A DNA stretch of 64,000 bases, from positions 218,318 to 282,317 of the forward strand of contig NZ_BSPQ01000002.1 of NCBI RefSeq assembly GCF_030161115.1, given 5' to 3'. A model generated the notes under the pieces. That model was not told the DNA's origin. It saw nothing but the letters and a program-made list of their open reading frames with translations, and made no database searches. Shown here piece by piece: positions 36,829 to 44,058 of this stretch. How positions within the stretch are numbered: the first letter of the stretch is position 1; each line of letters begins with the position of its first letter. A program made the position numbers and the translations under genes. The DNA comes from Psychromonas marina. Lineage in GTDB: Bacteria; Pseudomonadota; Gammaproteobacteria; Enterobacterales; Psychromonadaceae.

Positions 36829-37173
36829 ATGACAAAGTTATCAAAAAAAACTGTGTGCTCACCCTTCGATGCGGTCATAATTGTTGGCTGTAATAATGGC
36901 ACTCCTCAAGATGGAATCAATACTATTGATTGTTCTGAGGGGATGAGGTGTTATCTTAAAGATAAAGTTGATTGGCGAATTTTAGATGGATCTAAGTTTT
37001 TTTGTTTAGAAGACTTACAAGCCCTAAGAAAACATTTACAAACAAGTACCGAGCTGGTTCAAATTAGCTTACCTTTAGCCTCTCACATATTTAAAAACTT
37101 TAGTATTGGATGTTATTTTCCTGAAAATGTAACTGTTGACCTTTCTGAATATCCAAATATTGAAGCTCTGTAG
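36829..37173 (+). CDS. Hypothetical protein, 114 aa, last gene of cassette 2
   Basis: I do not recognise this protein. It is a soluble 114-aa product with several cysteines (VIIVGCNNG, TIDCSEGMRCYL, FFCLEDL) but no clear zinc-finger spacing. AAGGA before the ATG and a terminator right after the stop support it as a real final gene, 59 nt after DGQHR gene 2. Confidence 0.65.
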   Translation: MTKLSKKTVCSPFDAVIIVGCNNGTPQDGINTIDCSEGMRCYLKDKVDWRILDGSKFFCLEDLQALRKHLQTSTELVQISLPLASHIFKNFSIGCYFPENVTVDLSEYPNIEAL

Positions 37174-37184
37174 TGTTATTAATC

Positions 37185-37210
37185 TAGGGGGAGTCTTCCC
37201 CTACTTTTTT
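37185..37210 (+). terminator. Terminator of cassette 2
   Basis: TAGGGG (37185-37190) and CCCCTA (37198-37203) form a short GC stem followed by six Ts (37205-37210), 12 nt after the last stop of the cassette. Confidence 0.8.
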
Positions 37211-37396
37211 CTCAAGTGTGCATGGTAATTGTAAAAGATTAGTACTCTCTTATCAAAAGTGAGTTGATAGACCATGCTGTAACAGCTTGAATTAAAGACC
37301 AGCTTATTTTTTAAAATGCGTCTAAATAGAACTAGCAAGCTGTAGTGGCTACTGGATCTGTCATCATGTCTAATGCACTTCTAAATATTCTAAGGC

Positions 37397-37425
37397 GTGG
37401 CTTTTGTTTTTAAACAATAAGCCAC
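37397..37425. repeat. Imperfect palindrome between cassette 2 and dndE
   Basis: GTGGCTT and AAGCCAC close a hairpin whose interior (TTGTTTTTAAACAA) resembles the cassette operator. It lies in the gap between the cassette terminator and the dndE end, and may terminate dndBCDE transcripts or be a degenerate copy of the regulatory site. Confidence 0.5.
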
Positions 37426-37479
37426 TAGCCCTATTTTAACTAGTGATTCAATGCGTTAGCATATTCACAAATGAAGTAA

Positions 37480-37830
37480 TTATAATGCATTTGTAATGCT
37501 TGCAATGTTCTTATGATTCCTCAAAGAAGCAATCCCATCTTCTACATGTGCTGCCCAAGCTGCCATTTTCTCTCTTTCATTAAAATCTGGATAAGCCAGT
37601 TTTAGTGTCAACTCCGTCACTAGCTGCGTATCACCTAACCACGTCACTTTATCTAATACCAAACTGCCATCTAGCTTTTTAGCACTTGTCGCTGAGTACC
37701 TAAAATCAGATTCAATCGAGCGGTAAAACGCGATACGTGACGATACATTCGGTGAAATGCCTGTAAACTGCTTTAGTTTTTTTAACTGCTCTTCAGTGGT
37801 TCTATTTAAGTTCATTCGGTTGGGTAGCAT
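37480..37830 (-). CDS. dndE: DNA sulfur modification protein DndE
   Basis: DndE is the small (116 aa) last gene of the modification operon. The pattern RTTEEQLKKLKQFTGISPNVSSRIAFYRSIE is typical: a basic N-terminal helix, then the conserved P-N-x-x-x-R-I-A-F segment of the family. It is thought to bind DNA during sulfur incorporation. The ATG follows the dndD stop with one base between. Two more copies, one intact and one broken, lie 4 kb away. Confidence 0.92.
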   Translation of the reverse strand: MLPNRMNLNRTTEEQLKKLKQFTGISPNVSSRIAFYRSIESDFRYSATSAKKLDGSLVLDKVTWLGDTQLVTELTLKLAYPDFNEREKMAAWAAHVEDGIASLRNHKNIASITNAL

Positions 37831-37831
37831 C

Positions 37832-39838
37832 TTAATTTACCTCCAATGTAGCTTTACTATTTTGTTCCCAGAAATAACCTTCTTTCAGGCTTGATGATTT
37901 GGTTGCACCATCAAACTGAATTTCAAAGGCATGAGAAATTTCATCTTTAAAGCATTTGTTATTAAAGTAGCTTTCATCAATTTCTGTATCAGTTGATAAG
38001 ATAATTACCTGATGGCTTGCCTCTGGGAAATAATGTTCAATGAGTTTGTCTCGGTGTTTTGAATCTAATCGACCTAATGGTGTATCGATAATAATCGGTA
38101 GTTTCTTACCCGATGTTTTACCTAACGCTTCAAGAATAGCAATCGCGTAAATTTGTTTTTCACCCGCTGAGAGCGCTTTACGGCTTATTGCATGCTCTTT
38201 GTCATCAATCAGCTCTACATCAAAGGTAGTGGTATTAATGCGTGCAGAAAGCTTTAAATCGTCTTTTCTAGCTAGTTTTTGATAGCTTTTAATAAATTCA
38301 GTTTCTAGCTGTTTAACACGTACCGCAGTGAGTTGCTCGCTAAAGTCAGATAGCATGATATGTGCATTTTGTGCATTGACGAGAGACGTTTCGGCATTAA
38401 AAGCGACTTTATGTTTATCGTGTAATTTTTGAATCTTACGCGCTAAATCAATCGCCTCACGGTACTGTTTTTTTGCCGCTTCTGTTTTCTCTTTATGCTC
38501 TAGAATTGCTTTAGTACGTTTTGTTGTTAACGCTTTAACATTATTCAGTTGTGTTTCAAGCTGCTCTTGCTCTGGTGCACGCGCGATATTGACAGAGAGA
38601 GCTGCAATTAGCTCTTCAACTTCTGATAAACGTGTTCGTGCATTATCAAACCGTTTAAAAGATGCAGGAGATTGTACGTTGATTTTAGACTCAATAAGAC
38701 TTAACTCACGGTCTGAAATGTCGAGTTTAATCTCGGTGTTTTTTTGATTTGATTCCCGTTCACCTAAACTGTTTTCAATGGCTTTAATCGCGGCTGTTGC
38801 ATCGCCCAACTCAGCAGTTAATTTCCAACTTAGCTCTGTCATAAACACTGTGAGCTCTTTGTTAAAACTATTTGTTTGCTTAGCCGCCTTTTCTTCACTT
38901 AATTGGGTTAGCAATTTTTTTAATGTATTAGGTGCAAATGAAAAAGGTAAGTCGCCTTCAATTTCGCTACGCAACAGTTTTTCAAGTTCTTTTCGCTCCG
39001 CATCTAATGTAAGCTGTTTCACTTTTTCTTGCTCACGGCTACTTGCCCAAGCACCACCGCGAGAAGATAGCTCGATTTCCGCATTATCAATTTCTTTAGC
39101 AACGAGATCGATTTTTGCTCGGCTTAATGAGGCCTCATTGGTTAATGCGATCGCTTCATGTTCTGCGTCTAATCGCGCTTTATCTAATTTCTCAATTTGA
39201 ATTCGGATATTCGCTGGCATGGCAGCCGCATCATGTCGCTTTAAGTAAATAGCTAAGTCATTGCGTAGGCGTTCAACGATATCAATACCGAGTAAGCGTC
39301 TAACCGCTGTTTGTAATACTTGGCCTGATTCGTCTTCAGCTAAATCGGCAATTTTTTCTCCGTCAAAAAAGAATAGGTCAGCGATACCTGTTGGAATAAG
39401 CTCTGTTAAGAAACTTTGGCATTGGTCGTAACTAAGCTGTGTCAGTTCTGCGTCGTTTTGTTTTAGGGTCAATTTGTCGCGTTTACCACGCTCCCATGCC
39501 CTTGTAACTTTGTACTCACTCTCAATGCCGTTATGGCTGTGGGTGAATACCAACTCAATCGAGGACTTTTTATCAGAAATACCTACACCATTATGAATTA
39601 ATGCATCCAGTTCTTTTTGGTATTCTGGTGTTGATAGGCCTCGGCCAAAAGCAATACGGCCGTATAGTGCGACACGTACAGCACTTAAAATAGACGTTTT
39701 ACCTGCGCCATTTAAACCACCAAATAAGATGATTGGACTAGCACTGTTCGCTTTTTTTTCAGTACGAGGTGCTAAATCAATTTCATGTACGCCACGAAAT
39801 ACACGGAAGTTATTGACGATGAGGTTTTTGATTATCAT
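37832..39838 (-). CDS. dndD: DNA sulfur modification ATPase DndD
   Basis: DndD is an SMC-like ATPase (668 aa) needed for phosphorothioation, thought to nick or remodel DNA. Walker A GLNGAGKTS is at 41-49. Coiled-coil arms follow, then the signature LSAGEKQIYAIA near 556-567 and Walker B IIIDTPLGRLD near 582-592. It lies 1 nt from both dndC and dndE, so it is tightly coupled. Its last 80 codons are duplicated at 33717-33958. Confidence 0.94.
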   Translation of the reverse strand: MIIKNLIVNNFRVFRGVHEIDLAPRTEKKANSASPIILFGGLNGAGKTSILSAVRVALYGRIAFGRGLSTPEYQKELDALIHNGVGISDKKSSIELVFTHSHNGIESEYKVTRAWERGKRDKLTLKQNDAELTQLSYDQCQSFLTELIPTGIADLFFFDGEKIADLAEDESGQVLQTAVRRLLGIDIVERLRNDLAIYLKRHDAAAMPANIRIQIEKLDKARLDAEHEAIALTNEASLSRAKIDLVAKEIDNAEIELSSRGGAWASSREQEKVKQLTLDAERKELEKLLRSEIEGDLPFSFAPNTLKKLLTQLSEEKAAKQTNSFNKELTVFMTELSWKLTAELGDATAAIKAIENSLGERESNQKNTEIKLDISDRELSLIESKINVQSPASFKRFDNARTRLSEVEELIAALSVNIARAPEQEQLETQLNNVKALTTKRTKAILEHKEKTEAAKKQYREAIDLARKIQKLHDKHKVAFNAETSLVNAQNAHIMLSDFSEQLTAVRVKQLETEFIKSYQKLARKDDLKLSARINTTTFDVELIDDKEHAISRKALSAGEKQIYAIAILEALGKTSGKKLPIIIDTPLGRLDSKHRDKLIEHYFPEASHQVIILSTDTEIDESYFNNKCFKDEISHAFEIQFDGATKSSSLKEGYFWEQNSKATLEVN

Positions 39839-39839
39839 G

Positions 39840-41606
39840 TTATATCTCCACCTTGCTTTGTTGTTCTAATTTAGCAAGCTCTACTTCATATTGCTGAATC
39901 TGATCTTTATGAATATCAAAATCAGATTTACTTTGTAGGTTATTATGCTTTTCTTTTATCTCTTCTAGCGTACCCCAGTCTCGTTTAAGAAGACTGCCAA
40001 TTTTATCAAAAACACCAGTACGGCGACTTAGCCCTTCTAAGGAAATCTCTAAATCAAGTAGCTTTTGGATCATCTCTGCAGAGACATCATGTTGCTCACC
40101 TAACTCATGAAGAATTTGAGCTTCTACAGCACCAAAATTGTTATTATCATTGATGACCCAATTGAGAGCTTTGCCGTATACATTATGATAAATAGTAGGT
40201 AGTGAGTCTGCCCAATCTGGTTCATTCGGGTCGTTTAACCACTCTTGGCGAATTGCATGCAGTTCAGGTTTAGTTATTAAAGTAACTTTATATCCATCTT
40301 CATTGAATTTTTTTTCATGGGTGAGTAGATGCTCTAGCCATTCTTTACGGAATTTCATCATGTAGGGGCCTGGTACATGAGCACGATCTATTGTCAGTGC
40401 TTCATCACTTTTAGCGCGTTGGTAGCTAACTTGACCCGTACGTCTTTTGAAATTTCGATATTTAGATTTATTCTCTGGAATACCGGTTTCGGCAAGCATG
40501 TTGCGAAAATCCAATAATGGTTGCATCCATTCTTCACCATTTTTAATCAGGCTTTCCATCGCGCGGTCTTTGGTGACCACGGTACAAGTCCAACACCCAA
40601 AACGTGAGTTACCACATGAAGGGGTACTGTCATCAATTACCATCGGGCATTCGCCTTGGTCTGATGAATCTTTGTATAAATTCCACAGGGTCATATTTTT
40701 TGAGCCCCACGGGTTTTCCCATTCTAGGTCATATTTGTTTGACCATTTTTTACCAATACCCATTGGTGAAATTGTCACATCTAAACTACAAGCACGCAAT
40801 ATTTTCCATACATCATCCATGCTCCAAGTATCAATTGGGGTGTAGATAAATGCATTTGCTAAAGTTGTATGACGAGCTAAGCGAGTATTTTCTATTTTGT
40901 GTTTCGCGATAACTTGCGCACGTGATGCACTTTCTTGACTTCGAGATCCTAAGATAACAATCACTTCATCGTGTTGAGCCACTTTATCTTTAATAAAGTC
41001 ACTCACAGGATCAATTTTCATTCGCTCTGTACACCAACGAAAGCTTTGTGTCGGGGCAGGGTAGCCTTTACCCAACAAACAAGCCCAGAATGTTTTATCT
41101 GGTTTAGGTAATACCTTATGTGTAGTGATAGGTAAGTTGTCGCGTCGAGCTTGATTACCAATATTCTCTAACGATTTATTAACATGATCAATAACCAGTG
41201 GTGTCTCAACTAAGGTGTCAGATGCAACCACGAAAATATTTTTAGTCCGTTTATTTTCATCGAGTGCTAATAGTGCTAGATAGATTAAGGTAACGACTGC
41301 AGAGGAGTCTTTACCACCACTATAACCAATTACCCAAGGGCGGTTATCGGCACAATAAACTGTTTGTACATCATTGATAAAATGCTTAAGTGTAAACCCT
41401 TCGTGGTTTTGCTCTTCACGTAATAGGTCTCGACACAGGTTGGCGCTCACTGCATTTTTGAGTTCGTCATCAAGCGCACTGTATTGATTTAGTTGCTCTG
41501 GTAATGTTTTATGATTGTTGTAGCGTTGAAAACCAGCAAAAAACTCGTTCTCAATATAATCTACTTGCTCTTCATCTAGGCCATCGGCTCTGAATAAGTC
41601 TGCCAT
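39840..41606 (-). CDS. dndC: DNA sulfur modification protein DndC
   Basis: DndC is a PAPS-reductase-like ATP pyrophosphatase (588 aa) carrying an iron-sulfur cluster; it handles sulfur transfer to the DNA backbone. The PP-loop SGGKDSSAV is at 96-104. Candidate cluster cysteines are C192 (RWCTERM) and C331, C338, C341 in SCGNSRFGCWTC. No dndA cysteine desulfurase gene lies nearby; in such loci a chromosomal IscS usually supplies sulfur. It starts 1 nt after the dndB stop. Confidence 0.95.
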   Translation of the reverse strand: MADLFRADGLDEEQVDYIENEFFAGFQRYNNHKTLPEQLNQYSALDDELKNAVSANLCRDLLREEQNHEGFTLKHFINDVQTVYCADNRPWVIGYSGGKDSSAVVTLIYLALLALDENKRTKNIFVVASDTLVETPLVIDHVNKSLENIGNQARRDNLPITTHKVLPKPDKTFWACLLGKGYPAPTQSFRWCTERMKIDPVSDFIKDKVAQHDEVIVILGSRSQESASRAQVIAKHKIENTRLARHTTLANAFIYTPIDTWSMDDVWKILRACSLDVTISPMGIGKKWSNKYDLEWENPWGSKNMTLWNLYKDSSDQGECPMVIDDSTPSCGNSRFGCWTCTVVTKDRAMESLIKNGEEWMQPLLDFRNMLAETGIPENKSKYRNFKRRTGQVSYQRAKSDEALTIDRAHVPGPYMMKFRKEWLEHLLTHEKKFNEDGYKVTLITKPELHAIRQEWLNDPNEPDWADSLPTIYHNVYGKALNWVINDNNNFGAVEAQILHELGEQHDVSAEMIQKLLDLEISLEGLSRRTGVFDKIGSLLKRDWGTLEEIKEKHNNLQSKSDFDIHKDQIQQYEVELAKLEQQSKVEI

Positions 41607-41607
41607 G

Positions 41608-42699
41608 TTAGGCCTCTGCTTCTGTTATGTGTTTATTTTCTAAGGTGCGCTCATCGGGCGTTAACGCCAACCCCAATGCCATTTTTAACGCATTGGTTGT
41701 GAGCATAATATTGGTTGAGGCTTTACTAAGTCTGCCATGTAGCATACTACGTTGGGCCCACTGCGGATTAGACTTACGCCAATCTACATTTTTGAGTTGC
41801 TTAATCGCTTCTTTCCAATCATTTGGTTTGGCTGTTAATAAAGCACAACCTAATGATCCGAGTGCGTGTAAACCGACACCATGTGCATGGATATATTCTT
41901 GGCGAAATTGAGAGGGTGACAGCTCTTTATTTAATATCATTTGCCACTCTGGTGTTGCTTGAAATACGGTTTGCCAATATTCATTTGATAGTATTTTTTC
42001 TTCTTCTGAGAAGCCTTCTTTCATGCCTTTACCCAGTAGTGCGCGATTCGCTTGTTTTAAACTACTTAGGGTAAATAATTTACTACTTTTAGAGCTGATG
42101 CTGGACTTTTCCATCTCGGTAAAACCAACAAAAGGCTTGATATGTTTAGCTTGGTAACGAGCAAGTTCTGAACTTTCATCGCGAAGGTCGTATAACGCGC
42201 CAAGAGAAGGGCTGGGTTTAATTGCGTATTTATTTAAGTCTGCAAACATTTGCTGGCTTCGCTCTAAGCCTTCATCGACAAAAAATAGTACTGCGATATT
42301 GTCGTGGCCTAATTCAGGTTTTTCTTTTAACGCAGCTTCTATTGCAGCACGTCTATGCTGACCATCATTGATAAGGATTTGTGCATCCATAGGCACGCTT
42401 AATGTACCAAGCCCTGAAATGCCAGATTCAGTAAAGGTAACCGTTGAAGCGACTGAAACGGTTAATGCAGAAAAAACGTAATCTTTGGGGTTTTCGATTA
42501 AGTAACGCACCATTTCAGGAATACGGGATTTATTTAAGGTACGTTGTGCACGCAGTTCTGGCGGTACTTCATCTTCATCGAATACGAATATCTTGGGAAT
42601 AGTACTAAGGGGGCAGGTTGCAATATAGAAAGGTTTGCCTGCTTGCATACCACTTACTGCTGGGAATGAAAAACAGTATCCATCTTGAGAATTATTCAT
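41608..42699 (-). CDS. dndB: DndB, autoregulator of the modification operon
   Basis: DndB is a 363-aa DGQHR protein with the motif in ILINDGQHRRAAIEAAL (112-116). In Salmonella, DndB represses dnd transcription by binding TACG-N10-CGTA, and Cys29 is important for binding. Here residue 29 is also cysteine (FYIATCP), and the same palindrome lies just upstream of the gene. It heads the four-gene operon dndBCDE, with 1-nt gaps throughout. Confidence 0.93.
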   Translation of the reverse strand: MNNSQDGYCFSFPAVSGMQAGKPFYIATCPLSTIPKIFVFDEDEVPPELRAQRTLNKSRIPEMVRYLIENPKDYVFSALTVSVASTVTFTESGISGLGTLSVPMDAQILINDGQHRRAAIEAALKEKPELGHDNIAVLFFVDEGLERSQQMFADLNKYAIKPSPSLGALYDLRDESSELARYQAKHIKPFVGFTEMEKSSISSKSSKLFTLSSLKQANRALLGKGMKEGFSEEEKILSNEYWQTVFQATPEWQMILNKELSPSQFRQEYIHAHGVGLHALGSLGCALLTAKPNDWKEAIKQLKNVDWRKSNPQWAQRSMLHGRLSKASTNIMLTTNALKMALGLALTPDERTLENKHITEAEA

Positions 42700-42710
42700 A
42701 ATACACCTTT

Positions 42711-42728
42711 TACGTTAAGTTTGACGTA
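42711..42728. promoter_or_regulatory. DndB operator TACG-N10-CGTA
   Basis: TACG (42711-42714), ten bases, then CGTA (42725-42728) exactly fit the operator described for Salmonella DndB. It lies just downstream of the probable -10 hexamer and 12 bp before the dndB ATG, placing it over the transcription start, as expected for a repressor site. Confidence 0.82.
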
Positions 42729-42734
42729 ATAATA

Positions 42735-42740
42735 AGTATA
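42735..42740 (-). promoter_or_regulatory. -10 element of the dndBCDE promoter
   Basis: TATACT on the minus strand lies 36-41 nt before the dndB ATG. No good -35 is visible at 17 nt. Half-palindromes ACGTTAAG and CTTAACGT flank the hexamer on both sides, suggesting added regulation. Confidence 0.5.
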
Positions 42741-42873
42741 GTTTGTTACCCTTAACGTGCCTGAATTTGCTTAGACGTTATTGGAATAACAGAAAAGATT
42801 GGTATTCTATAAAATTATAGCCTGAATAGCATTAACTAGGGCATCAAATATAGATAAAAATAAATCTAAAACG

Positions 42874-44043
42874 TCAAGTGGTTGCGTGGTGTGTTTTTAT
42901 ACAAGTGTTGGTGTGTTGTTTAGGTCTTTTCCAGATCCAGCTTGTCTGAAAGCCTTGAAGTGCTGCTGAATCAATGAGTGTTTCAAGCATGCGAGTGAAG
43001 CGTTCTTTAAACACTGAGTGATTAAATAAATCACTTTCAGAACATTGTAAAACGAGAATGTAATCGTCAATTATTTTTTCTTTTTGTAACTTATTTGCAA
43101 GTATTATTGCTCTGTAATGTGCATCTACATATTGATCCACCGTTTTACCTTTAGCTGGCAAGTGGTTACTCTTAGATGAATTTACAGCGTCTAATATTGG
43201 CAATAAATTCCAGTACTGATTATGTGCTACATATGTCCAAGGGATGAAGTGGTCTAGTTCATAATTCTGTGTTGTTAAATTTGCATTACTAAAAATACAG
43301 GCCATGCTCTCTTGCTTCAAAAGTTCATTCCAAAATGCTCTTTGGTTCGTCAGTGCTTCTCTTTTACTAGGTAAGCAAAGTTTATTGCTGATTGCTGGAG
43401 AGTTTGGGTTTTTAGTTTGTAGATATTGTAACCAGTTTAATTCGACCCAGCTTTTTATAATGATTAAATTATTATTCAAATACTCAAACCACTCTGGATG
43501 CAATGTGAGTTTTAATGATTTTTTATTTGTGCATTGTTCAATTTTATATAGTGGCTTATCGGTTTGAAAGCGTGTTATGGATAGCTCTGCAGTGATAGCG
43601 TTCTTTTTCTGATCTGGCTTACCTTTTAGCTCGTTATGAAAAAAAGGTTGTAATAAGCGATAAGGTACATATGTCAGTAATTGGTTGTTAACATCATCTG
43701 TTAAAACTTGTTTAACCTCTGAAAACACTTTTAAATAAGGTGAACCTTTACTGTTCGCAATATTCACTTGAGTAAGATTAAGTGAAGCCAGTGTATTTAA
43801 AATCATGTCCTGAGAGCCAAGGTTAAGCTTAAAATGAACCGCAGGAAACCATGCATGCGTTAGCATATTGCAGACTAGATTTTGTGAATTAATTTCCACC
43901 GTTCTATCTGTTTCTAGTGTTGTTAATAATGCACGAAAGAATACTAGTTTGTATGAGTTTGTTGTATGTTTAAAAATACGACTAAATGCTTGGATATCAA
44001 GAGAACTTGATGAGGGTAATATGTGGGCATTATCTATTTGCAT
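42874..44043 (-). CDS. HNH endonuclease upstream of dndB
   Basis: This 389-aa protein has an HNH domain at about 245-295: ACIFSNANL, then YELDHFIPWTYVAHNQYWNLLPI, then NSSKSNHLP, i.e. the D-H, N-x-x-W-N and N-x-x-K elements. The N-terminal 230 aa are helical and unassigned. Its start is 15 nt after the stop of the Dnd-associated methyltransferase gene, so the two are an operon. It is followed by 174 nt with the dndB promoter. It may be a restriction nuclease controlled by methylation or sulfur marks. Confidence 0.82.
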   Translation of the reverse strand: MQIDNAHILPSSSSLDIQAFSRIFKHTTNSYKLVFFRALLTTLETDRTVEINSQNLVCNMLTHAWFPAVHFKLNLGSQDMILNTLASLNLTQVNIANSKGSPYLKVFSEVKQVLTDDVNNQLLTYVPYRLLQPFFHNELKGKPDQKKNAITAELSITRFQTDKPLYKIEQCTNKKSLKLTLHPEWFEYLNNNLIIIKSWVELNWLQYLQTKNPNSPAISNKLCLPSKREALTNQRAFWNELLKQESMACIFSNANLTTQNYELDHFIPWTYVAHNQYWNLLPILDAVNSSKSNHLPAKGKTVDQYVDAHYRAIILANKLQKEKIIDDYILVLQCSESDLFNHSVFKERFTRMLETLIDSAALQGFQTSWIWKRPKQHTNTCIKTHHATT

Positions 44044-44058
44044 TGAATGTATCCAAGT

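Noticed and set aside
38778-39200. 140-aa plus-strand frame
   Set aside because: It is antisense to the dndD coiled-coil region, serine/leucine-rich as expected of a shadow frame.
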